Shown here: positions 37,331 to 47,269 of the stretch, piece by piece
Layout of the letters: each line of letters starts with the position of its first letter
How positions within the stretch are numbered: position 1 is the stretch's first letter
From: Pararoseomonas baculiformis
GTDB taxonomy: Bacteria > Pseudomonadota > Alphaproteobacteria > Acetobacterales > Acetobacteraceae
DNA length: 54,322 nt
Reading direction: 5' to 3'
NCBI RefSeq assembly: GCF_017813395.1
Contig: NZ_JAGIZB010000027.1
Location: 1-54,322 of the forward strand
Made by a program: the position numbers and the translations under genes
The notes under the pieces: model-generated
Databases searched by the model: none
What the model was told of the DNA's origin: nothing
What the model saw: the letters and a program-made list of their open reading frames with translations, nothing else

Positions 37331-38036
37331 GATAGGCCTCCTCGACCTCGGGCATGGAGAGGACGGCGCGCGGGTCGCCATCGGCGATCTTCTTCCCCGC
37401 CACCAGCACGGCCAGGCGCTGCGAGAACTCGGTCACCGCGCGCATCACATGCTCGATCATGATGATGGTGGTGCCGTTTCCGTTCAGGCGGAAAAGGAGG
37501 GCGAGGATCTGGTCCACCTCGGCATGGGAAAGCCCCGCCATCACCTCGTCGGCGATCAGCAGCTCGGGGCGGAGCGCGGTGGCGCGGGCCAGTTCAAGCC
37601 GCCGCAGCTCCACCTGCGTCAGCTCCCTCGGCATGCGATGCGCTTTGGAGGCCAGCTCGACCGATTGCAGGCATTCCATGGCCCGCTCATCCGTCGCGCT
37701 GTCGCGCCCGCCATAGGCGAGGGGAACACGGATGTTCTCCAGCACCGTCAACCCCCTGAACGGGCGCGGGAGCTGGAAGGTGCGGGCCAGGCCGCGCCGC
37801 GCCCGCTCATGCGATGTCAGCCCGGCGAGCTTCTGGCCCTTGAAGGTGAAGCCGCCATCATGGCTTGGGAAGGCGCCGGCCAGGCAGTTGGTGAAGGTGC
37901 TCTTGCCCGAGCCGTTCGGCCCGATCAGGCCCAGCCGCTCCCCGGCGCGCACCTCCAGCTCCACGCCTGACAGCGCGGTGAAGCCGCCGAAGCGTTTCCC
38001 CACCCCCTCGGCCCGCAGCACGATATCGGTGCTCAT
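37320..38036 (-). CDS. livG: Branched-chain amino-acid-type ABC transporter ATP-binding protein (LivG)
   Basis: 238 aa. Walker A LIGPNGSGKSTF, the Q-loop region RTFQLPRPFRGLTVLENI, ELTQVELRRLELARA as signature (LTQVE in place of LSGGQ, common in this family), Walker B LLIADEVMAGL. In place of the usual LDEP there is IADEVM, also family-typical. The start overlaps the livM stop (ATGA, 38033-38036). Confidence 0.93.
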   Translation of the reverse strand: MSTDIVLRAEGVGKRFGGFTALSGVELEVRAGERLGLIGPNGSGKSTFTNCLAGAFPSHDGGFTFKGQKLAGLTSHERARRGLARTFQLPRPFRGLTVLENIRVPLAYGGRDSATDERAMECLQSVELASKAHRMPRELTQVELRRLELARATALRPELLIADEVMAGLSHAEVDQILALLFRLNGNGTTIIMIEHVMRAVTEFSQRLAVLVAGKKIADGDPRAVLSMPEVEEAYLGR

Positions 38037-39016
38037 GCGCGCCTCCGGAACAGGCCGATGATGCCGTGCGGTGCGGCGCAGACAAAGACCACCAGCACCA
38101 CGCCGACAATCAGGAGATTGGCCGCGGAGGAAATGGTGACGGTGGCAGCCTGTTGGAGCGAGGCGAGAAGGATGGCCCCGATCAGCGGCCCCGCCCAGCT
38201 TCCGGTGCCGCCGATCAGCGGCATGGCGATGGCGTTCACGGCATAGGCCAGGCCGAAGGCGGAGTTCGGCTCCACATAGGAACCCAGATAGGGCAGGGGC
38301 GCCCCGGCCACCGCCATCATCGCGCCGCTGATGGTGGTGGCGACCAGCTTCAGCCGCAGGGTGGGCACGCCCGCGGCCTCGGCTGCGGCCTCGTCGTCAC
38401 GCAGGGCGGCAAGACCCAGGCCGAGGCGGGATGTCTCGATGCTGCGGGCAATGGCGACACTGGCGGCCGCCAGCACCACCATGATGGCGCAGAGATAGCC
38501 GCTGTAGCTGTCGAACGGCCAGGGCACCTCGCGCGGGCGGATGACATAGGCGCCGCGGGAGCCGCCCACATAGTCCCAGTTCACCACCAGCGTCTGCAGC
38601 ACCACCGAGAGACACAGCGTGGCGATGGCGAAATAGGCGCCGCGCAGCCGCAGGGTGAGGATGCCCGTTCCGAAGCCGAGCGCCCCGCCCACCGCCGCGG
38701 CAAAGGCGATGCAGGGAAGAAGGCTGAGGCCCAGCGCCTTGCCGATGGCCACGGTGGTATAGGCCCCGGCCGCGAAGAAGGCGGCCGCGCCGAAATTCAC
38801 ATAGCCCGCATAGCCGCCCAGGATGTTCCAGGCCGTGGCGAGAACGACGTATTGCAGCACGAAGGTGGCGGCGAAATAGGCGTATTCGCTGCCGAAGGCG
38901 CGCAGGGCGATGATGGCGACCAGCGCGGCCGCGATGCTGGCCAGCCAGAAGGCCGGGTGGCTCATCCGGCGCGGGGCGGAACGGGCTGCCATGGCGGTAA
39001 TGGCCGTTTCGCTCAT
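38033..39016 (-). CDS. livM: Branched-chain amino-acid-type ABC permease (LivM)
   Basis: 327 aa with about nine membrane helices. NILGGYAGYVNFGAAAFFAAGAY and the cytoplasmic coupling loop around ALRDDEAAAEAAGV are LivM landmarks. The ATG overlaps the livH stop by four bases. Forms the membrane pore with LivH. Confidence 0.93.
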   Translation of the reverse strand: MSETAITAMAARSAPRRMSHPAFWLASIAAALVAIIALRAFGSEYAYFAATFVLQYVVLATAWNILGGYAGYVNFGAAAFFAAGAYTTVAIGKALGLSLLPCIAFAAAVGGALGFGTGILTLRLRGAYFAIATLCLSVVLQTLVVNWDYVGGSRGAYVIRPREVPWPFDSYSGYLCAIMVVLAAASVAIARSIETSRLGLGLAALRDDEAAAEAAGVPTLRLKLVATTISGAMMAVAGAPLPYLGSYVEPNSAFGLAYAVNAIAMPLIGGTGSWAGPLIGAILLASLQQAATVTISSAANLLIVGVVLVVFVCAAPHGIIGLFRRRA

Positions 39017-39894
39017 GCCGTCCGCCCGAAGAAGCCCTGGGGCCGGACCGCCAGCACCAGGAGCAGGCAGCCGAAGGCGACGGCGGGCGACCAGGAGGGG
39101 CCGTAGAAGCTGGCCGTCACGTTCTCCACCACGCCGAAGGCGAGCGCCGCCAGCACGCAGCCGCCCAGGGAGGAAAGGCCGCCCATGATCACCACGGCGA
39201 AGACCCGTCCGATGAAGACATGGCCCGACCAGGCATCCACCGGCTGCACCACCACCAGCGCGCCACCCGCCAGCGCCGCCATGGCGATGGAGATGCCGAA
39301 GGCCAGGCGCTTGATCCGCACGGGATCGATCGCCAGCAGGCGCAGCGCCTCCCGGTCCTGCGCCACGGCCGCGATCGCGCGGCCGGTGAAGGTGCGGCGC
39401 AGGAAGAGCACCAGCCCGCCTATGGCGGCGAAGGAGACCAGGGCGGGAACCAGCATCCGCAGCGGCAGGTCGATCTCCCCAAGACGCCAGGTGGTGTTGG
39501 CATAGGCGGCATCGACGAAGTGCTGCTCGGGGCCGATGGCCAGGACGAGGCCAACCTCGATGATGAACATCACGCCGAAGAAGAAGGCGAGGCCCTGGAT
39601 GGCCTCGTCCCCCCGGCGTTCGAAGAAGTGGTGATAGGCGACGTAGATCGCGGCCCCCAGCGCCCAGAAGGCGGGGGTGAGGAGGATGGAGAGAAGCAGC
39701 GGGTCCAGCCCTGTCGCCGCCCAGAGAAGGGCGACGATCAGGGAGCCCAGCACCATGAAGGCGGGGTGGGCGATGTTGACCACGTCCAGCATCCCGAAGG
39801 AAACGGAGAGGCCGGCCGCGGCGGCGGCGTAGAGACCGCCGAGCAGCAGGCCCGAGACGATCCCGTTCAGGAGAAGGGCGAGGTCAGGATCCAT
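39013..39894 (-). CDS. livH: Branched-chain amino-acid-type ABC permease (LivH)
   Basis: 293 aa. LLNGIVSGLLLGGLYAAAAAGLS, then FGMLDVVNIAHPAFMVLGS, then a coupling loop with AVAQDREALRLLAIDP and VVIMGGLSSLGG, all LivH features. I chose the ATG at 39894, which overlaps the binding-protein stop by one base. The frame is open upstream through the binding protein but only as a shadow. Confidence 0.93.
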   Translation of the reverse strand: MDPDLALLLNGIVSGLLLGGLYAAAAAGLSVSFGMLDVVNIAHPAFMVLGSLIVALLWAATGLDPLLLSILLTPAFWALGAAIYVAYHHFFERRGDEAIQGLAFFFGVMFIIEVGLVLAIGPEQHFVDAAYANTTWRLGEIDLPLRMLVPALVSFAAIGGLVLFLRRTFTGRAIAAVAQDREALRLLAIDPVRIKRLAFGISIAMAALAGGALVVVQPVDAWSGHVFIGRVFAVVIMGGLSSLGGCVLAALAFGVVENVTASFYGPSWSPAVAFGCLLLVLAVRPQGFFGRTA

Positions 39895-41159
39895 CACGCA
39901 CCCGCCGTGTAGGGCTTGCGGAACTCGCCCGACTTGTAGCGCTGCGGATACAGGATGACCTGGGTGCCGGCCTTCTTGAACTGGTCGATGCCGTTGCCCT
40001 GCACGCCCTGGTACTGGGTGTAGAGGTTGCGCTCCTCGGTCCACTCGCCCATCGCGTCGAAACGGAGCGGGCCAATCACCGTATCAAACTGGTTGGCGTG
40101 CATGTCCGCGGCAAGCGCGGCCTGGTCGATGCGGCCCACGCGGCGCACGGCCTGCTCCAGCACCTGCATCTGTGCATAGGCCAGGGGCGGCACGTAATGG
40201 CCCAGCGCATCCGTGTTCTCGCGGGCGGCGAGGGGCTGGTAGCGCTCGATCAGCGCCTGGGTGCCCGGGAACTGCAGCGTGGGCTCGGGCGCATACACGT
40301 CCCAGACCACGAGGTTGTTCAGGATGGGACCGAGCTGCATCTTCTGGGCGGTGATGTGCGGGCCGATCATGGGGCCGCCGAAGAGCTGGAAGTTCACCCG
40401 TAACTCGCTGGCCGCGCGAAGCAGCCCGGCCGTGTCCGGCGGGTAGGAGCCAACGAAGACGATGTCGGGCCGCGCGGCCTGGACGGAGCGGATGATGGGC
40501 GTGAAATCCACCGTGCTCGGCGGATAGGCGCGGTCATAGACGATGCGCAGCCGGTTCTCGCGCGCCAGATGCCGGGCGCTCTCCGCCGTGCGCTGGTGGA
40601 AGTCGCTGTCCAGGTTCACCAGGCCGATGCTGCGGGGCTTCGGGTCCATCGCCATGGCGATGTCCATGAACCCCTTGGCGAAGGTCTCCTTCACGTTGGA
40701 GCCGGCTGGGTTGATGGAGAAGTAGCGGTCATACTTGAAGTCGGCATTCACGCCCGTGCCAAAGAGCGACACGAAGGTCATGTTCCGCTGCATCACCACC
40801 GGCATGGCCGGGGCGATGATGGCGGTGGCATAGCCGGAGATGACGAGATCAACCTTATCCACGTCGATCAGCTTGGTGTAGATGCCGGGCACCTGCGCGC
40901 CGGTGCTCTGGTCGTCGTAATGCACCAGTTCCACCGGGCGGCCGAGCAGCCCGCCCTTGGCGTTCACCTCCTCGGCCCAGATGCGGTGGGCGAGGAGGGC
41001 CGGGCGGCCATTCCCGGCCAGGCCGCCGGAGAGCGACATGGAATAGCCGATCCGGATCGGCGGGCCGGAAGGCGCGGTCTGGGCGCGTGCCGTCGCCGGC
41101 ACCGTCGCGGCGGCCGCCAGGGCAAGTCGGCCCAGGTCGCGCCTGCTGATGTCCTTCAT
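39894..41159 (-). CDS. ABC transporter substrate-binding protein (Leu/Ile/Val-binding family, LivJ/K type)
   Basis: 421 aa. Tat-like signal (ISRRDLGRLALAAAATVPATARAQ). Mature part PPIRIGYSMSLSGGLAGNGRPALLAH is the first strand and ligand loop of periplasmic-binding fold type I. AGGAGG lies seven bases before the ATG. The family binds branched amino acids but also aromatic acids, amides and urea, so the context (dioxygenase, dehydrogenase) decides the likely ligand class, not the fold. Confidence 0.92.
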   Translation of the reverse strand: MKDISRRDLGRLALAAAATVPATARAQTAPSGPPIRIGYSMSLSGGLAGNGRPALLAHRIWAEEVNAKGGLLGRPVELVHYDDQSTGAQVPGIYTKLIDVDKVDLVISGYATAIIAPAMPVVMQRNMTFVSLFGTGVNADFKYDRYFSINPAGSNVKETFAKGFMDIAMAMDPKPRSIGLVNLDSDFHQRTAESARHLARENRLRIVYDRAYPPSTVDFTPIIRSVQAARPDIVFVGSYPPDTAGLLRAASELRVNFQLFGGPMIGPHITAQKMQLGPILNNLVVWDVYAPEPTLQFPGTQALIERYQPLAARENTDALGHYVPPLAYAQMQVLEQAVRRVGRIDQAALAADMHANQFDTVIGPLRFDAMGEWTEERNLYTQYQGVQGNGIDQFKKAGTQVILYPQRYKSGEFRKPYTAGA

Positions 41160-41226
41160 GGAAGCTCCTCCTGCTGGGGCCCGGTTTCTTTGCCCGGAGC
41201 CCCTGTCTTGCTTGCGCTGCGCGCGG

Positions 41227-42132
41227 CTATTCGGCCGCGATCCTGGATGGGTCGGCCCCGACGCGGCCGGACGTGTCATGCTCGGCCTTGCGGGCCACGC
41301 GGAAGTCGTAGCGCACGCTGGGCAGGCCCGGATCCGGCGAGCCCTCCACGCCGGTGCGCGGACGGACGACGAGGGATTCCGAGACGCCGAAGACGGTATC
41401 GGAGCCGATATGCTTGTCGTCGCCCAGGTAGAGCGCCGTGACCAGCTCCCGGTAGCCCTCGGCCCCGATCAGCATGTGGATATGGGCGGGGCGGAAGCCG
41501 TGGCGGTTCTGGGCGCGCACCATGGCGCCCACGGGCCCGTCCATCGGGATGGAATAGCCGATCGGGACAAGGGTGCGGATGGCGTAGCGCCCTTCCGCAT
41601 CGGTGCGGAACTGGCCGCGCATGTCCATCACCTCCGGGTTGTTCACCTGGAGGTCGTAGGCTCCGTCCGCGTCCGTCTGCCAGATCTCGACGATCGCGTT
41701 GGGCACGCCTTCGCCAGCCTCGTTCAGCACGCGGCCGAACAGCATCATCTCCGGACCCTTGGCGCGGCTGGCGATGCTTTCGCCATAGGCGAATTGCGGG
41801 GAGGATTCGCGGTAGAAGGGACCGAGCAGGCTCGTCTCCGTCGCCTCGCCCACGCGGTTGGCCTTGTCGTCCATCAGGTTGACGAGGCGCGACAGGCCGA
41901 GTGTGTCGGAAAGGAGGATGAACTCCTGCCGGATGGGCGTGCAGGCCTGGCCGACACGGGTGAGGAAGTCGATGGCGGCCAGCCACTCGGCCGGGGTCAG
42001 CCGCACGTCCCGCGCGAAGTCGTGCAGGTGGCGGACGAGGCTCGCCATCACCTCCCGCATGCGCGGGTCCGGGGTGGCGGCCATCTGCTCGATCACCGCA
42101 TCGGTGACGGTGTTCTGGTCCAGGTCAGCCAT
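41227..42132 (-). CDS. Intradiol ring-cleavage dioxygenase, hydroxyquinol 1,2-dioxygenase-like
   Basis: 301 aa. Opens an aromatic ring between two hydroxyls with non-haem Fe(III). The N-terminal helical domain (DPRMREVMASLVRHLHDFAR, TGQ-type segment RVGQACTPIRQEFILLSDTLG) is typical of the catechol/hydroxyquinol branch. Iron ligands: Tyr in LLGPFYRES, Tyr in LVPIGYSIP, and two His in RHGFRPAHIHML. The length matches hydroxyquinol dioxygenases. 67 bases separate it from the binding protein; same strand. No maleylacetate reductase is in the window, so the rest of the pathway is elsewhere or different. Confidence 0.88.
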   Translation of the reverse strand: MADLDQNTVTDAVIEQMAATPDPRMREVMASLVRHLHDFARDVRLTPAEWLAAIDFLTRVGQACTPIRQEFILLSDTLGLSRLVNLMDDKANRVGEATETSLLGPFYRESSPQFAYGESIASRAKGPEMMLFGRVLNEAGEGVPNAIVEIWQTDADGAYDLQVNNPEVMDMRGQFRTDAEGRYAIRTLVPIGYSIPMDGPVGAMVRAQNRHGFRPAHIHMLIGAEGYRELVTALYLGDDKHIGSDTVFGVSESLVVRPRTGVEGSPDPGLPSVRYDFRVARKAEHDTSGRVGADPSRIAAE

Positions 42133-42202
42133 TCTCGCTCCTCCGTCCGGGGCAGGTCTCCTTCGCCTGCCCTCGGATTGCGTTCCGTGGGGGATCAGCC
42201 CC

Positions 42203-43177
42203 TCAGTCCGGCTTGATGTTGGCAGCGGTGATCACGGCACGCCACTTCGCAATTTCCTCGCGCGTCATCTCGGCCAGCTTCTCCGGCGTGCCGCCGATGG
42301 GTTCCACGCCCTGGGCGCGCAGATTGGCCAGGGAGGCCGGATCGGCGAGCAGGGCGTTGGTGGCCCGGTTCAGCCGCGCCACGGCCTCGGCCGGCATGTT
42401 CGCGGGCCCGTAGAGGGACCAGCGGCCCTCGACCACGAAGTCCTGCAGGCCGGATTCCTGCATGGTGGGGATGTCCGGCAGCATGGAGATGCGGGAGGCG
42501 GAGGTAACGGCCAGCGCCTTCAGCGTGCCGGCCTCCAGATGCGGCTTCAGGCCGAGCGGGTGGTAGAACATCCCGTCCACCCGGCCGGCGATCAGGTCCG
42601 TCACGCCCTGGCCGGCATTGCGGTAGGGAACATGCTCCGTGGTCAGCCCGCCGCGCAGGTTGAGCAGTGCCTGGGAGAGATGCCCCGTGGTGCCGTTGCC
42701 GGCCGAGGCAAAGGTCAGGGTACGGCGCTTCGCCAGCGCCACCAACTCCGCCACCGAGGAAACGCCGAGCGAGGGCGGAACCCCCAGCACGCTGGGCGTG
42801 GCGACATAGGGCGCGATGGGGGTGAAGTCGCGGATCGGGTCGAAGCCCTGATCGGCATAGAGGCTCACATTGATGCCGTGCGTGCCATTCGTGCCCAGCA
42901 GCAGCGTGTAGCCATCACCCGGGGAACGCGCGACGGCCTGGGCACCGACATTGCCGCCCGCGCCGGCGCGGTTGTCCACCACCACGGGCTGGCCCGCCTC
43001 CTTCGCCAGCGCCTCGGCCAGGATGCGGCCGAGGATGTCGGTGGTGGTGCCCGCCGCGAAGGGCACGACCAGACGGATGGGGCGGTTCGGCCAGGTGCCG
43101 GCGCCCTGTCCCATGGCCCGCGCGGCGGGGAGGGCGGCAAGGGCACCCAGCAGGGCACGGCGCGGAAGATGGGTCAT
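42203..43177 (-). CDS. Bug-family (TctC-like) solute-binding protein
   Basis: 324 aa. Signal peptide (LPRRALLGALAALPAARAMGQ) and the family start TWPNRPIRLVVPFAAGTTTD, then VVVDNRAGAGGNVGAQAVA. Bug proteins bind carboxylates for tripartite tricarboxylate transporters, but no TctA/TctB membrane genes are present, as is common for this large family. Its ATG overlaps the deacetylase stop by four bases (43174-43177). Confidence 0.92.
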   Translation of the reverse strand: MTHLPRRALLGALAALPAARAMGQGAGTWPNRPIRLVVPFAAGTTTDILGRILAEALAKEAGQPVVVDNRAGAGGNVGAQAVARSPGDGYTLLLGTNGTHGINVSLYADQGFDPIRDFTPIAPYVATPSVLGVPPSLGVSSVAELVALAKRRTLTFASAGNGTTGHLSQALLNLRGGLTTEHVPYRNAGQGVTDLIAGRVDGMFYHPLGLKPHLEAGTLKALAVTSASRISMLPDIPTMQESGLQDFVVEGRWSLYGPANMPAEAVARLNRATNALLADPASLANLRAQGVEPIGGTPEKLAEMTREEIAKWRAVITAANIKPD

Positions 43178-43839
43178 GCGGCGGCTCCGGTATGTCGGGT
43201 GGTGTAGCGGGCGATCGGGCCGATGGCCTCGCCCCGGTGCAGGGGAATGCAGGATGGCGGGAAATCCTGCGCAAAGCGGGCGCCAGCATCCTCCAGCCGG
43301 CCGAGAAAGCGGTCGAGCTGGCGCATGGCGCCATTGGGAAGGTCATGGAGCACCAGTGCGACCGGATCGGGGCCTCGGCACATCGCAAGGGCGCGTTCCG
43401 GCCAGTTCTCGGCGTCGCGGAAGTCACCGGGCACGGCGTTCCACAGCACGCAGGTGAACCCCCCTTGCGTGAGGTGGTCGAGCGCGGCGCCACTCAGCAG
43501 ATGTGGCCCCAGCGTGCCCCCGCCGCCGACAGGGCGGAAGAGGCGGTCTGGATGGGAGAGATTGCCGATCAGCGCCTGGGTGCGGCCGATCTCCGCCTCC
43601 GCCGTCGCGGCCTCGTCGGGCATCTCGCCCAGCGGGCGCTCATGGGTCCAGGTATGGTTGCCGATCCAGTGTCCCTCGGCATGCGCGCGCTCGGCCAGTT
43701 TCCGGTGCTCGGCCAGCTTCCGGCCGATGACGAAGAAGGTGGCCCGCAGCCCCCGGCGGCGGAGCGTGTCCAGCACGCCGGGCGTGACCTCGGGTTCCGG
43801 GCCGTTGTCGAAGCTCAGTGTGACAACAGGCCCGGCCAT
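43174..43839 (-). CDS. Polysaccharide deacetylase (NodB) family protein with FDN variant
   Basis: 221 aa from the ATG at 43839. NodB motif 1 reads TLSFDNGPEP: the catalytic Asp is present but the second, metal-binding Asp is Asn. Motif 2, GNHTWTHE, keeps both metal-binding His. It has no signal peptide, so it is probably cytoplasmic and acts on a small molecule rather than a polymer (inference; some members are amidases of ring-cleavage products). It lies two bases after the FAH hydrolase and overlaps the Bug gene. Confidence 0.85.
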   Translation of the reverse strand: MAGPVVTLSFDNGPEPEVTPGVLDTLRRRGLRATFFVIGRKLAEHRKLAERAHAEGHWIGNHTWTHERPLGEMPDEAATAEAEIGRTQALIGNLSHPDRLFRPVGGGGTLGPHLLSGAALDHLTQGGFTCVLWNAVPGDFRDAENWPERALAMCRGPDPVALVLHDLPNGAMRQLDRFLGRLEDAGARFAQDFPPSCIPLHRGEAIGPIARYTTRHTGAAA

Positions 43840-43841
43840 GG

Positions 43842-44708
43842 TCAGGCGGCCTCGTCCTCGACGGTGTTGGAGAGGATGCCGATGCCCTCGATCTCGATCT
43901 CGATCGTGTCGCCGGGCTTCATGAAGACGGGCGGCTTGCGCGGATAGCCCACCCCGCTGGGCGTGCCCGTGGCGATGATGTCGCCGGGCTCCAGCGTCAT
44001 CACCTCCGTCACGATCGCGAGGATGCGCGGCACGGAGAAGATCATGTCCGAGGTATTGCTGTCCTGCATCACCTGCCCGTTGACGCGGGAGGTGATGCGG
44101 AGCGCATTCGGGCCCTGCGGGATCTCGTCCGGCGTCACGATCTCGGGGCCGATGCCGCCGGTGCGGTCGAAGTTCTTGCCGACCGTCCACTGCGCGCCCT
44201 TGCGCTGGTAGTCGCGCAGCGAGCCCTCGTTCATGCAGGTGTAGCCGGCCACGCAGGAGAGGGCGTTCTCCTCCGTCAGGTGCTTGGCCTGCTGCCCGAC
44301 CACGATCACCAGCTCCGCCTCATAGTCGAACTTGTCCGAGACCTTGGGGCGCAGCAGCGGCTCGCCATGGGCGGCGAGGGAGGTATGGCCGCGGAAGAAC
44401 ACGGCGGGGTAGTCGGGGATCGGGTTGTTCCCCTCCTTCGCGTGCTCCACGTAGTTCAGCCCGATGCAGATGATCTTGCCCGGGCGCGGGATGCAGGGAA
44501 GCAGCTTCAGCCCGGCCAGCTTCCGTCGCGGCGCGCCCTCCAGCTTCGCGGCCAGGGCCGGGGCGCCTTCCGGCAGGTTGAGCGATGCGAAGGCGGCCAG
44601 CAGGTCGGTGGGCAGGCCGGGAATGGCATCGGCCAGGGCCACCACTTCGTCACCCAGGCGGGCGCCGAGGGCCGGGCGGCCCTCATGCTCGAACGCTATC
44701 AGACGCAC
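43842..44708 (-). CDS. Fumarylacetoacetate hydrolase family protein
   Basis: 288 aa. IICIGLNYVEHAKEG, the metal-binding FDYEAELVIVVG, DRTGGIGPEIVTPDEI and GDIIATGTPSGVGY are the FAH fold landmarks. The family splits or decarboxylates acyl-pyruvates, typically the last steps of aromatic meta-pathways. The GTG at 44708 (VRLIAFEHEG) with GGAGG eleven bases upstream is the best start. First gene of the minus-strand array, divergent from the GntR regulator. Confidence 0.92.
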   Translation of the reverse strand: MRLIAFEHEGRPALGARLGDEVVALADAIPGLPTDLLAAFASLNLPEGAPALAAKLEGAPRRKLAGLKLLPCIPRPGKIICIGLNYVEHAKEGNNPIPDYPAVFFRGHTSLAAHGEPLLRPKVSDKFDYEAELVIVVGQQAKHLTEENALSCVAGYTCMNEGSLRDYQRKGAQWTVGKNFDRTGGIGPEIVTPDEIPQGPNALRITSRVNGQVMQDSNTSDMIFSVPRILAIVTEVMTLEPGDIIATGTPSGVGYPRKPPVFMKPGDTIEIEIEGIGILSNTVEDEAA

Positions 44709-44731
44709 GCGGCGTTTCCTCCGTTTGATGG

Positions 44732-44758
44732 CGACAGGTTTTGTCGAAATTCCTGGAA
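44732..44758. promoter_or_regulatory. Two palindromes between the FAH gene and the GntR regulator
   Basis: CGACA-ggttt-TGTCG at 44732-44746 and TTCC-T-GGAA at 44750-44758 lie in the ~100-base divergent gap. GntR/FCD proteins bind short palindromes in such gaps, so one or both may be the operator. This is a prediction by position and symmetry only. Confidence 0.5.
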
Positions 44759-44817
44759 GGTCAAGCAGGAACATCGCAAAGCCTTGCCCTGGGGCCGGAA
44801 TGCCGAATAATCGGGCC

Positions 44818-45510
44818 ATGTCCCAGGCTTCCCAGAGCGAAGGGCGCGATCCCACCCTCGCCACCGCGGTCCATCGCCGGCTGCGGGAAGACATTCTCTC
44901 CGGCCGGCTGGCACCTGGACTGAAGCTGAAGCTGCGCGATCTCGCTGAAAGCTATGGCGCCGGCGCATCGCCGATGCGCGAGGCCCTGTCGAAGCTGGCG
45001 GCTGAAGGCTTGGCTGAAAGGCTGGAGCACCGGGGCTTCCGGGTCGCGGCCGCCGCCCCCTCGCAGCTGGACGGGCTGATCCGCAGCCGGGTGCTGGCGG
45101 AATGCGCGGCGCTGCGGGAATCCCTGCGCCTCGGCGATTCCGCCTGGGAAGATGCGGTGGTGCTTGCGGAGCACCGGCTGAACCGGTTGGCGCGTTCCCT
45201 CGATCCGCACCGCTTCGCCACCAATCCGGAATGGGAAGCCTGCCATCTCCGCTTCCACCAGGCCCTGCTGGAGGCCTGCGGGGCGCCGCAGCTGATCGCC
45301 TTCTGCGACCGGCTTCGCGAGGAGGCGCGGCGCTACCGCGCCCTTGCCAACACCGTGGCCTATCCCGACCGGGATGTGGCGGCGGAGCACGCCGCCATCG
45401 CCCGCGCGGCGCTGGAACGGGATGCCGGGACGGCGACGGCATTGCTGGCCCAGCATTACGAGCGGACGGGCGCCTTTGTCGGGGCCGATCTGGGGCGGCG
45501 GGCGGGCTAG
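44818..45510 (+). CDS. GntR family transcriptional regulator, FCD subfamily
   Basis: 230 aa. The N-terminal winged helix (VHRRLREDILSGRLAPGLKL, GASPMREALSKLAAEGL, HRGFRVA) is clear; the C-terminal helical FCD domain binds small organic acids through a metal site (His in FHQALLEACG and HAAIARAAL region). The ATG at 44818 is chosen; one at 44800 would add six residues. Likely represses the divergent FAH-led array until its inducer, a pathway acid, is present (inference), and may also affect the molybdenum hydroxylase downstream. Confidence 0.92.
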   Translation: MSQASQSEGRDPTLATAVHRRLREDILSGRLAPGLKLKLRDLAESYGAGASPMREALSKLAAEGLAERLEHRGFRVAAAAPSQLDGLIRSRVLAECAALRESLRLGDSAWEDAVVLAEHRLNRLARSLDPHRFATNPEWEACHLRFHQALLEACGAPQLIAFCDRLREEARRYRALANTVAYPDRDVAAEHAAIARAALERDAGTATALLAQHYERTGAFVGADLGRRAG

Positions 45511-45679
45511 CGCCGCGGCGCGGGCAGGGCGCCCCCCGGCCGCAACCAGGGCGGCAATCCTTTCGTTTCCTCGGCCAAGACACGGAGGCTCCGGCAGGGG
45601 AGGCGGCGGGGCCGCATTCCGCGCGCCCGCCATCGCAGATGGCTGCTTCCGGTGCCCAGGCTTCCAGCAGGACACCATC

Positions 45680-46233
45680 ATGGCAGATCTCGAACTTCCC
45701 GCCCGGCAGGGCTTCGCGCCGGATGACAGTTTCGCCCAGGGGCAGCCCGCCGCGTTGCCCGGCGAGATCCCGCTCACCTTGACCATCAATGGCGAGACGA
45801 GGGAGCTGCATGTGCGGCCATGGACCACGCTGCTGGACCTGCTGCGCGAAGAGCTTTCGCTCTATGGAACGAAAAAGGGATGCGATCACGGGCAATGCGG
45901 GGCCTGCACCGTGCTGGTGGACGGCCAGCGCATCAATTCCTGCCTTGCCCTGGCCGTGCAGAAGGATGGCTGCGAGGTCACGACGATCGAGGGGCTGGCG
46001 GGGCCGGACGGCACGCTGCACCCGATGCAGGAGGCCTTTATCGAGCATGACGCCTTCCAGTGCGGCTACTGCACGCCGGGGCAGATCTGCTCGGCGGTGG
46101 GGCTGCTGAAGGAAGGCCACGCGCGGAGCCGCGAGGAGATCCGCGAGATGATGAGCGGAAATCTCTGCCGCTGCGGTGCCTATACCAACATCGTCGATGC
46201 GATCGAGGACGTGCTCTCGAAGGAGTCCGCCAA

Positions 46234-46237
<4 letters not shown>
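45680..46237 (+). CDS. paoA: Molybdenum hydroxylase iron-sulfur subunit (PaoA/YagT type)
   Basis: 185 aa. Two [2Fe-2S] sites: GCDHGQCGACTVLVDGQ...NSC (plant-type) and CGYCTPGQIC...GNLCRCGAY (helical). Passes electrons from the molybdenum site to FAD. E. coli YagT has a Tat leader, but here the N-terminus (MADLELPARQGFAPDD) shows none, so the complex may stay in the cytoplasm. Its stop overlaps the next gene's GTG (46234-46237). 170 bases separate it from the GntR gene. Confidence 0.92.
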
Positions 46238-47256
<1,019 letters not shown>

Positions 47257-47269
47257 GAGGGGCCGCGCC

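Noticed and set aside
45511-45679. Possible molybdenum cofactor riboswitch before paoA.
   Set aside because: The leader is GC-rich with hairpins, but I could not match the conserved Moco motif core.
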